DNA of 64,000 nt from Ornithinimicrobium sp. INDO-MA30-4 (GTDB taxonomy: Bacteria; Actinomycetota; Actinomycetes; Actinomycetales; Dermatophilaceae): the NCBI RefSeq assembly GCF_021535045.1, contig NZ_CP091056.1, positions 1,736,001 through 1,800,000 of the forward strand, written 5' to 3'. Position 1 is the stretch's first letter; every line of letters starts with the position of its first letter. Under the pieces are notes generated by a model. The model was not told the origin of the DNA and searched no databases. It worked only from the letters and a program-made list of their open reading frames with translations. Made by a program: the position numbers and the translations under genes. Positions 19,171 through 31,479 of the stretch are shown here, piece by piece.

Positions 19171-21036
19171 CTAGCCCAAGGCTGAGTGCCGGATTAACCC
19201 ATGCAAAGTGGTGAGCCCATCGCGCGAGAGCACTGACTCCGCGTGCCCCTGCAAGCTGGCGGTCTTGGGGCCCCGCAGCGCAACAACGGCATCATGGATC
19301 GGGTCTACGGCGACCTCCAGCGGCGCCCCGCTAGGCAGCGTCGCATCGCCGGGCCGTGCGACGAACGTGTTGTAGAAGCCAATCTTTGCCTGATCGCCCC
19401 ACAAGTCGACGGGGATCTGCACTCCCTGATTGGGCTTGGGCAACTTGACCAGGGTCATACCCGCGATATCAGCCAACACTTGGTGACTCAGGCATACCGC
19501 GAGCAGGGGCCGGTCCTCGCTCAATCGCGCTTCCATCAAGGCTCGGGTATGCGTGATCCGCTCATCGCTGGCGTCGCCAGGGTCGCCCGGGCCGGGGCCA
19601 AACAGTACGAGGTCGAAGTCATCCATGCCCTCGCGGCTCACGTCACTCCAGCGCTGCACTTCGGCATCCAGGCCAAAGTGACGGACCTGGTGGGCCAGCA
19701 TCTGGGTCCAGGTGTCTTCGTTATCAACAATCAGCACGCGCTTGCCCAGCAGGTCTGGGTCAGGGCGTGGCTCCTGCGGTGACAACCAGAACGGCGCCAA
19801 TGTCTCGTTGCGGGCTTCCAGCGCCTCGGTGACCTGATCCAGGTCGCGCAACTGCACGGCATACTTCAGTTCGCGGCGCGGGCGCAGACCAAGGGCGGCC
19901 AACATACCGCTGGCTTTTGCTGTCGTCTCAGCCACTTCGGAGACCGGGTCACTGTCCCGCACCAAGGTCGCACCAGCGCTAACTCGGACCTGGCCATCGG
20001 CGGTGAGGTGTGCCGTGCGGATCAAGATGGGGGCGTCTAGGTGCTCGGCGCCCATCTCGTCACGCTCCAGCAGGGCCAGCACGCCTGCGTAATAGCCGCG
20101 GCCGGCTGGCTCGTGACGCTTGATGACGGTGCAGGCGTTTTCCATCGGCGAGCCGGTCACTGTCGGAGCGAACATCGTCGCCCGCAGGACGTCGCGTGGG
20201 TCGGCGTCGCTGCGGCCGTCGAGCAAATATTCGGTGTGCGTCAGGTGCGCCATCTGCTTGAGATAGGGCCCGGTGATGCGGCCGCCATCGGTGCAGATCT
20301 GAGCCATCATCTTCATCTCTTCGTCAACGACCATAAAAAGCTCTTCAGTCTCTTTGGTGTCCTTGATGAAGGCGCGGAAGTTGGGCTCAAGCTCGGCGAC
20401 ATCGTGGGGGTGCCGGAAGGTGCCCGAGATCGGGTTCATTCGCACGCGGCCATCTTGCACGCTGACATGCCGCTCGGGGGTGGCACCAACGAGGGTGTGC
20501 CCCGTGGTGTTAACCGCAAAGGTCCAATAAGCCCCGCGCTCGTCGCTCAGCAGGGTGCGCAACCAGGTCAGAGCGGCCAAGGCCGGCTCGGTGTCGACAT
20601 CGCAAAGAATGTCTCGGCGGATCACAAAGTTGGCGCCCTCACCGTTGCCGATCTCATCGTCGATGACCCGCGAGACGATCTGCGCATAGTCCTCATCCGA
20701 GACGCTGAAGCGGTCGTTAGTGACGTTGACGTCGATCTTTGGCAGGAGCGCGTGCACCTCTTCGCGAGGAATGCGCTCGAGCTGGGTGGCAGCCAGAACG
20801 CGCAGCGGGGTGCCGTCATCGTGGGCGTCAAAGCCCCGCTCCTGGATTTGCTGGAACGGGACGAGCGTCAGGACCGGCAAATCAGGCTGTGCGCTAGGGA
20901 TATCAGTCAACACGTCGATGTCGCGGATCTCGCCGACGATAACCTCGGCGTGCTCATGGCCTTCCCGCACCAAGATTGCCCAAGCCAGCCCGGTGGGGTC
21001 GGCGAGGACACGGTCGAGCAGCGGGTAGGCAGACAT
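19171..21036 (-). CDS. Fused anthranilate / ADIC synthase (PhzE-like, TrpE-TrpG fusion)
   Basis: Intact 621-residue protein joining a chorismate-binding domain (residues about 1-410) to a class I glutamine amidotransferase domain (about 430-615). The first half shows MNPISGTFRHPHD and TVTGSPMENACTVIKRHEP. The second half has GPGPGDPGDASDE, the catalytic cysteine in LAVCLSHQVLA and the His-Glu pair in QGHAESVLS. Domain order, length and the Ser in CLSHQ point to the PhzE family, which makes aminodeoxyisochorismate for secondary metabolites, rather than to an ordinary TrpEG. I cannot exclude anthranilate synthase activity. No other phenazine or tryptophan genes are nearby. The gene is monocistronic. 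Confidence 0.85.
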   Translation of the reverse strand: MSAYPLLDRVLADPTGLAWAILVREGHEHAEVIVGEIRDIDVLTDIPSAQPDLPVLTLVPFQQIQERGFDAHDDGTPLRVLAATQLERIPREEVHALLPKIDVNVTNDRFSVSDEDYAQIVSRVIDDEIGNGEGANFVIRRDILCDVDTEPALAALTWLRTLLSDERGAYWTFAVNTTGHTLVGATPERHVSVQDGRVRMNPISGTFRHPHDVAELEPNFRAFIKDTKETEELFMVVDEEMKMMAQICTDGGRITGPYLKQMAHLTHTEYLLDGRSDADPRDVLRATMFAPTVTGSPMENACTVIKRHEPAGRGYYAGVLALLERDEMGAEHLDAPILIRTAHLTADGQVRVSAGATLVRDSDPVSEVAETTAKASGMLAALGLRPRRELKYAVQLRDLDQVTEALEARNETLAPFWLSPQEPRPDPDLLGKRVLIVDNEDTWTQMLAHQVRHFGLDAEVQRWSDVSREGMDDFDLVLFGPGPGDPGDASDERITHTRALMEARLSEDRPLLAVCLSHQVLADIAGMTLVKLPKPNQGVQIPVDLWGDQAKIGFYNTFVARPGDATLPSGAPLEVAVDPIHDAVVALRGPKTASLQGHAESVLSRDGLTTLHGLIRHSALG

Positions 21037-21203
21037 GGGCCGATTCTTTCACGTCTGGGCCATGCGCCTTTCATCTGCGGTGTGACGAGAATTTCTGGTC
21101 GCTGGCGAGTGAATCGGCACATGGCGAGGAGCTTCCGTTCGCACAATATGTCGCGATTCGCGTGTTTGGAAGGGCGATCAGCGAGAGTTTCTGCGAATCG
21201 TGC

Positions 21204-21845
21204 CTAGCCGGAGTCAATCGGCCTCGGCAGTGGGACGTCCTCGCTACACGTGTCGTCTGCGCCAACCGGACATGAAACAAGTGCGGTCGGGAAATAGCTA
21301 TCCCCCGAGCGCCCCTCACCGCCGACCTCCTCCCAGGCAATGTGGAACCCAGAGAGTATGGCCTCCTGATCGAGATCTTCGGGCGTCACAGCAACAACAA
21401 CTCCATCACTGGGCCACTCTTGATCACATTGAGCTTCAATCTGTAGTGGCTCGGGTGGGTCAAAGGCGTGAGCCTGTTGGATCTCTTCCCCAGAAAGGGC
21501 CGCACCTAGTTCGTCACTGGGCGATTCGAGACTAACCACGAAATGGTCGGTCAGGCTGCCATTGGTGGAGTCCTCGACCTCTACGCTCGTGATCTTCACT
21601 CGGGCGTCAGTCGGTAAACACACACTTACGACGTAAGCCAAATCTTCGCCCGCCACGATCTGGTCGCGCGCAACGATCATCGAGTCAGCGGCAGGGAAGG
21701 CTGGCCACAGGAGCTGATCTTCGCTGGAATACGGCGGGTTCGACCCCGATTCGGAGCACCCGGCAAGCAATGCCAGACAAACCAGGAGCGTTCCCCTGCG
21801 GAGCGTCTGAGCGCGCACCTGTCCCACTTTCGCTTGGCCATGCAT
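21204..21845 (-). CDS. Small secreted lipoprotein, unknown function
   Basis: Intact reading frame of about 213 residues. The N-terminus is basic, followed by the lipobox LVCLALLAGCSES, so the mature protein should be a membrane-anchored lipoprotein from that cysteine. The rest is acidic, with no domain I recognise. Cysteines near the C-terminus (SCPVGADDTCSED) may form a disulfide. ATG 21845 places the signal peptide correctly; the longer frame from 21872 only adds residues before it. No partner gene is evident. Confidence 0.65.
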   Translation of the reverse strand: MHGQAKVGQVRAQTLRRGTLLVCLALLAGCSESGSNPPYSSEDQLLWPAFPAADSMIVARDQIVAGEDLAYVVSVCLPTDARVKITSVEVEDSTNGSLTDHFVVSLESPSDELGAALSGEEIQQAHAFDPPEPLQIEAQCDQEWPSDGVVVAVTPEDLDQEAILSGFHIAWEEVGGEGRSGDSYFPTALVSCPVGADDTCSEDVPLPRPIDSG

Positions 21846-21905
21846 GAGATACCTCGAATAGTGCGCTGCCAAACCAGCATCGTCAATAGATGCTGATCCG
21901 CAGAC

Positions 21906-21944
21906 AAAGCGTCCGCCTCACCACCGTGGTGAGACGGACGCTTG
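21906..21944 (-). terminator. Terminator of the ilv operon
   Basis: A long stem, AAGCGTCCG-CTCACCAC pairing with GTGGTGAG-CGGACGCTT, has almost no loop. It lies 50 bases beyond the repaired ilvD stop and in front of the lipoprotein gene. Confidence 0.85.
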
Positions 21945-21992
21945 AGTATGCCGACAGCTAGGCTCGCAGATCAGCCGAACTTCAGCAACGCG

Positions 21993-25117
<3,125 letters not shown>

Positions 25118-25200
25118 CGTTGAGGCCTTCCGGGGTTGGTTGTTCTGGTTGCTGGCAGCTCCGCTTGGAGACTGCCCGTGGTCTGCGCTGTTGTGCGGGC

Positions 25201-26979
25201 TCACTCGTCATCTCCAAAGTTCGGGGCTAAATCGCGGGCGTACTGGATCGCGTCATTGCTGGTGCCGGCCGGGACCATCGGCCACACCATGGCATCTTGG
25301 TGGACGCGAAAGTCCACCACCACGGGGCGGTCGTTGATCTCCATTGCGCGAGCGATCGTCGCGTCAACATCTTCTGGATTGTCGCAGCGCAGTCCGACAC
25401 ACCCGTAGGCCTGCGCCAACGTGACAAAGTCGGGCACCTGCATCGAGGGCAACTGCGAACTGCTGTAGCGCTCGGAGTAGAACAGCGTCTGCCACTGGCG
25501 CACCATGCCCAGTGCCGCGTTGTTGATAATCGCGACTTTGATCGGGATGCCTTCGACCGCACAGGTGGCCAACTCTTGGTTGGTCATCTGGAAGCAGCCA
25601 TCGCCATCGACAGCCCACACAATCTGATCGGGGCAGGCGACCTTGGCGCCCATCGCGGCTGGCACCGCATACCCCATCGTGCCGAGGCCTCCAGAGTTAA
25701 TCCACTTGTTGGGCTGCTCGTACTTAATGAATTGGCTGGCCCACATCTGGTGTTGGCCCACGCCGGAGGTATAGATAGCCTCCGAGCCGACGATCTCGCC
25801 CAACCGCTGGATCACATACTGCGGCGACAGCGAGCCGTCCTCGGGCTCATCGAAGCCCAGCGGGTAACGCTCACGCATGATGTTGCAACGCTCGACGAAG
25901 TCCGAATAGTCGTAGGCCTCGCCAGCCGCCTTGCGCGCGGCGAACTCGTTGATCAACTGGCGAATCGTCTCTTGCGCATCGCCGACTAGGCCAACCGCGG
26001 TGACCCGGTTTTTGCCGATCTCAGCCGGATCGATGTCCGCGTGGATGACCTGAGCGTGCGGCGCGAACGAGTCGCGAGCACCAGTCACCCGGTCATCAAA
26101 GCGAGCACCGAGACTGATGATGAGGTCAGAGCGCTGCAGAGCCGCAACCGCGGTCACCGTGCCGTGCATACCGGGCATCCCCATGTGCTGCGGGTGGCTG
26201 TCCGGGAAAGCGCCGCGAGCCATCAGGGTGGTGACGACTGGGATGCCGGTGATCTCAGCAACCTCAACACCTCTTGGTGTGCGCCAGAGCGGACCGTGCC
26301 GCCACCGACATACAACACGGGGCGCTGCGCCTTCAGCATCAAGTCGATCGCGTCGCTGACAGCTTCTGGTGCGGCGGTCGTACGCGGGTGGTAACCCGGC
26401 AAGGCCAACTGCAGCGGGGCATCACCGGTCACCAACGCGGTCAAGGCGTCCTTACTGACGTCAACCAGGACCGGCCCTGGCCGACCGCTTGCCGCCAAGT
26501 GGAAGGCGCTGGCGATCGTCGCCTCAATCTGGTTGGGGTCGGTCACCAAGAAGGAGTGCTTCGTCACCGGCATCGTGATGGAGCGAATGTCGGCTTCCTG
26601 GAAAGCATCCGAACCCATCGCAGCGCTGGGCACGTTGGCCGTGATCGCCACGATCGGAATGGAGTCCATGTTGGCGTCGGCCAACGGGGTAACCAGGTTG
26701 GTTGCGCCCGGACCAGAGGTAGCCATACAGACACCGACCTTGCCGGTCGCAGCTGCATACCCTGGGCGGCGTGGCCGGCGCCCTGCTCGTGGCGCACCAG
26801 GATGTGGCGCAGGCCAGGCGTTTCGTAGAGCGCATCGTAGAGCGGAAGGATGCAGCCCCTGGCAGCCCAAAGATGTGCTCGACACCTACGCGCTTCAGCG
26901 TTTCAACGAGAGTCTCGGCGCCCGTGAGGGGTGCCGATGGCGTCGAAGTGCTGGCTGCGGCTGAAGTGACCGTGCTCAT
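25201..26979 (-). CDS. ilvB: Acetolactate synthase large subunit (three frameshifts)
   Basis: Catalytic subunit of acetohydroxyacid synthase, a thiamine diphosphate enzyme. The glutamate region is [16 protein letters not shown] (across a lesion), the cofactor motif is [16 protein letters not shown] with [12 protein letters not shown], and the FAD-binding middle domain shows [12 protein letters not shown]. Frame changes near 26842, 26765 and 26250 are all repaired by one base (for example GCATCC to GCAATCC giving [12 protein letters not shown]). ATG 26979 starts the conserved leader residues and lies 52 bases after the attenuator terminator. It is the first gene of the operon. Confidence 0.94.
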
Positions 26980-27030
26980 GTCGATGATGTCCTTGTCTCA
27001 AGGTGGTGCTGGTCGTCACAGGTGGGCATT

Positions 27031-27063
27031 AAAAACCCCTCGGCCGATGAGGCAAGCGAGGGG
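27031..27063 (-). terminator. ilvB attenuator terminator
   Basis: Read leftward, CCCCTC and GAGGGG form a stem around GCTTGCCTCATCGGCC, followed by five T residues. It sits between the leader peptide gene and ilvB, which is the position of a transcription attenuator. Confidence 0.88.
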
Positions 27064-27064
27064 A

Positions 27065-27100
27065 GGACGCGTCAGTGGAGATTCAGAGGACGACGCGCCC
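27065..27100 (-). promoter_or_regulatory. Pause or competing hairpin in the ilvB leader
   Basis: GGGCGCGTC at 27100-27092, inside the leader peptide codons, can pair with GACGCGTCC at 27073-27065, nine pairs with one G-U. Ribosome stalling at the Val/Leu codons would cover the first strand. This pairing is inferred by eye; alternative folds were not computed. Confidence 0.55.
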
Positions 27101-27130
27101 TTTAGCAATAAGTACGAGTTGAGACTGCAT
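27083..27130 (-). CDS. ilvB leader peptide
   Basis: A 15-codon reading frame, MQSQLVLIAKGRVVL, ends at TGA just before the attenuator hairpins. Seven of its 15 residues are Leu, Val or Ile, the end products of the operon, so ribosome stalling when these charged tRNAs are scarce would prevent termination. There is no Shine-Dalgarno sequence. The predicted transcription start falls at or one base before the ATG, so it is probably translated from a leaderless transcript. It lies 104 bases from the ilvB ATG. The same peptide is encoded a second time at 29117-29164. Confidence 0.88.
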   Translation of the reverse strand: MQSQLVLIAKGRVVL

Positions 27131-27137
27131 AGAGGTA

Positions 27138-27166
27138 AGAATGCGCCACGATTTCCCTCACGTCAA
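27138..27166 (-). promoter_or_regulatory. Predicted promoter of the ilvBNCD operon
   Basis: TTGACG (27166-27161) and CATTCT (27143-27138) are separated by 17 bases, and the expected start point is about seven bases on, at the leader peptide ATG. The -35 is an excellent match and the -10 is weak. The duplicated copy keeps TTGACG and has CATTCC. Confidence 0.6.
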
Positions 27167-27365
27167 GTTCGGGAGTGACCTACACCACGCGACCTCAGCC
27201 CAGGCTGGCCTGTCGGCGCGACCGCAATGCAGCCCCAGGACGCCCATTGATACTAAAAACACATCTATTCGGTACTTTCCTGTGCTCAAGGTGCTCACTG
27301 CCGCCTGAGGCCCCCTAGGAAGACTCTTCGACGCCCGGCGCACGGACATTCATACTCAATGGTTG

Positions 27366-27689
27366 TGTCGTGGTCCGGTCGGCCAGATCGAGTTGGCGGT
27401 ACTCCGAAGGCGTCGTGCGCATCGTGCTTCCGCTGGTCTTACCGGGTATCGCGGCTGCCGCCTTGATTTCCTTTATCTTTGCGTGGAACGAGTACTTCTT
27501 CGCGACAATCTTGACGAGTGCTGATGCTCGGACGGCACCACCGTTCTTGGGCAGCTTTGTTGATGGTCGTGGCCAGTTCCTTTCCACCCTGTCCGCCGCT
27601 GCGACCATGGCTGCCTGCCCGTGGTCATCGCTGGCTGGGTGGCACAGAAGCAGCTAGTCCGAGGGCTTTCCATGGGAGCCGTCAAGTAG
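27366..27689 (+). pseudogene. 3' remnant of a sugar ABC transporter permease
   Basis: The last 100 or so codons of a MalG-type carbohydrate permease are present: RIVLPLVLPGIAAAALISFI, FAWNEYFFATIL and, after a one-base frameshift near 27612, LPVVIAGWVAQKQLVRGLSM then GAVK and a stop at 27689. The family C-terminus is textbook, but everything upstream of the EAA loop is missing, and no ATPase, binding protein or second permease is nearby. The sequence before about 27380 is unrelated. It marks a deletion or rearrangement breakpoint, or a misassembly, in the mosaic region after the ilv promoter. Confidence 0.8.
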
Positions 27690-27708
27690 ACAACTGTTCA
27701 CCCACATC

Positions 27709-27750
27709 AATGGTGGCGCAGACGACATCGTCGTTTGCGCCACCATTTTG
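27709..27750. terminator. Bidirectional terminator
   Basis: AATGGTGGCGCA pairs with TGCGCCACCATT around a smaller inner stem (CGAC/GTCG), with TTTTG on the right. It separates the permease remnant from the convergent DJ-1 family gene. Confidence 0.85.
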
Positions 27751-27769
27751 CGTCCGCTCAGCGATCCAC

Positions 27770-28971
<1,202 letters not shown>

Positions 28972-28974
28972 GGC

Positions 28975-29215
28975 GTCGAAGTGCTGGCTGCGGCTGAAGT
29001 GACCGTGCTCATGTCGATGATGTCCTTGTCTCAAGGTGGTGCTGGTCGTCACAGGTGGGCATTAAAGAACCCCTCGGCCGATGAGGCAAGCGAGGGGATG
29101 ACGCATCAGTGGAGATTCAGAGGACGACGCGCCCTTTAGCAATAAGTACGAGTTGAGACTGCATAGAAGTAGGAATGCGCCACGATTTCCCCCGCGTCAA
29201 GTTCGGGAGTGATCT
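28975..29215 (-). repeat. Second copy of the ilvB start, attenuator and promoter
   Basis: This stretch repeats about 26943-27177 with roughly seven substitutions and one insertion. It holds the first 13 or so ilvB codons (ATG at 29012), the terminator stem CCCCTC/GAGGGG (T tract now interrupted as TTCTTT), the leader peptide and TTGACG-17-CATTCC. The base changes weaken the pause hairpin (GACGCGTCC is now GATGCGTCA). Transcription from it would run leftward into the antisense strand of the lpd fragment. The first copy belongs to the functional operon. Confidence 0.93.
29117..29164 (-). CDS. Duplicate ilvB leader peptide
   Basis: Identical 15-residue peptide MQSQLVLIAKGRVVL, with an unchanged nucleotide sequence in the codons themselves, while flanking bases differ from the first copy. 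That pattern could reflect selection on the peptide or chance in such a short region. No complete ilvB follows. Confidence 0.7.
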   Translation of the reverse strand: MQSQLVLIAKGRVVL

Positions 29216-29231
29216 GGAACACCCCGCCGAG

Positions 29232-31412
29232 ATGAACACGTGTGGAAAGATTCCAATCGTGACAGCCCCCGCCCAGCAAGCTCCCGTGCAGCCGCAGCAC
29301 CGGTTTCGGCTTGACATTGAGGGGCTGCGGGCGCTTGCGGTCGGGTTCGTGCTGCTCCACCACGCCAGCGCCACCCTCTTGCCAGGCGGCTTCGCGGGTG
29401 TCGACATGTTCTTCGTCGTTTCTGGCTTCGTCATCACCACCCAACTCATCAAAGAAGTCGAACGCACCGGCACCGTCAACTTGCCCGGTTTCTACGCCCG
29501 CCGAGCCAAACGCCTCCTACCCGCCGCGGGAATGGTCCTCATCTTCACCGCAATCTCGACCTGGGCCTTCGCCTCGCGAGTCCAATGGTCAAACATCGGC
29601 ACCGACATCGTCGGATCATCCCTGTACGTCGTGAACTGGGTCTTCGCCTCACGCTCGGTCGACTATCTCGCCGAAGACGCCCAACCCTCACCCCTGCAAC
29701 ACTTCTGGTCCCTCGCCGTCGAAGAGCAGTTTTATGTCATCTGGCCACTCCTGATCATCGGCCTCGCCACCCTCGCGACCACACTGGCAAAGCGACGATC
29801 AGGATCACGCTCCGCCCCCATCCCCAGACGAGCCGTCCTTGCTGGCGGACTCTTAGTGCTGGTCGTGCTGCCCTCGCTCGCCTGGTCGATCTACTACACC
29901 CAAACATCCCCCGAACAGGCCTACTTCGTCACCACGACCCGTCTCTGGGAGTTGGGTTTCGGCGCCCTCGTCGCCGTCCTCGCGCCCACCTGGAAACTTC
30001 TCCCCTCACGCATCGCCACTATCATCGCCTGGACCGGCCTGGCTGGGCTCGTGATCTCCATGCTCATCATCACCACCGAAACAGCCTGGCCAGGCAGCGC
30101 CGCCCTGATCCCCGTCATCACCACCAGCATGGTCATCATCGGCGGATTCTCCAGCGGCCCCACCGGCCCCGTCACCCTCCTAGGCCTCAAACCCCTCGTC
30201 TGGATCGGCGGCCTGTCCTACTCGCTCTACCTCTGGCACTGGCCACTCCTACGCACCGGCGAATGGATCTTCGGCGAACAAGGCCCCTACCAAGGCCTCG
30301 CCATCGTCGCGTTCTCCTTCCTCCCTGCCTGGATCGGCTACCAACTCGTCGAAAAACCCATCCGCTACTCCAAAACCATTTCCGCCTCACCAAAATTCTC
30401 CCTCTCCCTCGGCGCCAACTTCACCGCCATCGGCGTCATCGCCGGACTACTCCTCCTCACCGCCACCTCAAGCACGGCCGAGTCCTCACCCGATGAGCCA
30501 GTCTCTTTGACGAATATAGATCCCGCAGAGTCGACCGCCGATGACGCTGAGTCGACTCAGCAACCCGTTGATGAGCCTGTCGACACTTCTCCGCTCTTTG
30601 ACGTCATCACCCCTGACCCCACCGTCGTCACCACTGATCTGCCAGCGATCTATGCGATGGGCTGCAGCGTGTCTCTTGAAGGCACTGATGCGACCCCTTG
30701 CACTAGCGACACTGCGACCGGCGACGACCTAGACGTCGTGCTTCTTGGTGACTCCAAGGCCGGGCAGTGGTGGACGCCGCTGGAGACGGTCGCAGCCGAC
30801 AACAACTGGTCGCTGGTGTCCTACACCAAGTCGGCTTGTTCTTACGCTGACGCGATGCTGATTAAAGACGATCTCGACTATGTGGAGTGCCGCGCCTGGA
30901 ACGATCAGGTGCGCGAGATTTTGATGGCAGACCCGCCGGATGTCGTGGTTACCAGCGCTCTTTCCATCAACGCCCGCGCTGAGGATGGGAGCGTCGATAC
31001 CCAGCCAGTGATCGACGGCACGATTTCGTACTGGCAAGAATTGGCTGACCAGGGCACGGTGATTGTTGCCCTCTCGGACACTCCCCAGTTCCCTAACCTT
31101 GAGGACTACGGCTATCCCTCGGTGTATGAGTGCGTGGCTGACAACCTGGACACGCCCAATGAAGACTGCGCCTTTTCTGACAGTCGCGTTCTGGGAAACC
31201 GGGTGTTAGAACCAGCCGCCGACGCCGTGGCTAAAGCAACTTTCGTCGACATGAACGCCTACGTCTGTCCCGGGGGCACCTGCCAGCCAGTCTTCCGAAA
31301 CGTCCTGATGTATCGGCAGGGATCGCATATCTCAGACACGTTCTCTCAAGGAATGACTCGTCCCTTGAGTGAGGAGATCGTGCCTCTCATAGAGGCCTCA
31401 ACCCAGCAGTAG
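29232..31412 (+). CDS. Membrane acyltransferase fused to an SGNH-type domain (OafA/YrhL family)
   Basis: Intact 726-residue protein. Residues about 20-400 form an acyltransferase 3 domain with some ten membrane helices. It opens with FRLDIEGLRALAVGFVLLHH and has GFAGVDMFFVVSGFVIT and QHFWSLAVEEQFYVIWPLL. An acidic linker (about 410-450) leads to an extracytoplasmic SGNH-like domain starting at DVVLLGDSKAGQWWTPL and ending with a GSHISD block that supplies the catalytic Asp-His type residues. Such proteins O-acetylate cell-wall or surface polysaccharides. ATG 29232 is preferred over an upstream TTG/ATG-type codon at 29175, which lies inside the duplicated ilv promoter. The first 1.2 kb is strikingly C-rich on the coding strand; the SGNH half is not. 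Confidence 0.9.
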   Translation: MNTCGKIPIVTAPAQQAPVQPQHRFRLDIEGLRALAVGFVLLHHASATLLPGGFAGVDMFFVVSGFVITTQLIKEVERTGTVNLPGFYARRAKRLLPAAGMVLIFTAISTWAFASRVQWSNIGTDIVGSSLYVVNWVFASRSVDYLAEDAQPSPLQHFWSLAVEEQFYVIWPLLIIGLATLATTLAKRRSGSRSAPIPRRAVLAGGLLVLVVLPSLAWSIYYTQTSPEQAYFVTTTRLWELGFGALVAVLAPTWKLLPSRIATIIAWTGLAGLVISMLIITTETAWPGSAALIPVITTSMVIIGGFSSGPTGPVTLLGLKPLVWIGGLSYSLYLWHWPLLRTGEWIFGEQGPYQGLAIVAFSFLPAWIGYQLVEKPIRYSKTISASPKFSLSLGANFTAIGVIAGLLLLTATSSTAESSPDEPVSLTNIDPAESTADDAESTQQPVDEPVDTSPLFDVITPDPTVVTTDLPAIYAMGCSVSLEGTDATPCTSDTATGDDLDVVLLGDSKAGQWWTPLETVAADNNWSLVSYTKSACSYADAMLIKDDLDYVECRAWNDQVREILMADPPDVVVTSALSINARAEDGSVDTQPVIDGTISYWQELADQGTVIVALSDTPQFPNLEDYGYPSVYECVADNLDTPNEDCAFSDSRVLGNRVLEPAADAVAKATFVDMNAYVCPGGTCQPVFRNVLMYRQGSHISDTFSQGMTRPLSEEIVPLIEASTQQ

Positions 31413-31479
31413 AGGGAACCGTCGACAACTAACGCTCGTCCCATCGCCCTACACCGCAAGCCGATGAAACGGGACGATC

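Noticed and set aside
20041-21207. A 388-codon open frame antisense to the chorismate synthase fusion
   Set aside because: It is a shadow of a well-supported gene and has no recognisable motif or start signal.
27315-27608. Leftward open frame opposite the sugar permease remnant
   Set aside because: It is a shadow; the rightward frame matches the conserved permease C-terminus exactly.
29585-30496. A 303-codon open frame on the plus strand inside the acyltransferase
   Set aside because: It is Arg/His/Pro-rich with no domain, and exists because the coding strand is very C-rich there. The overlapping acyltransferase frame carries clear family motifs.
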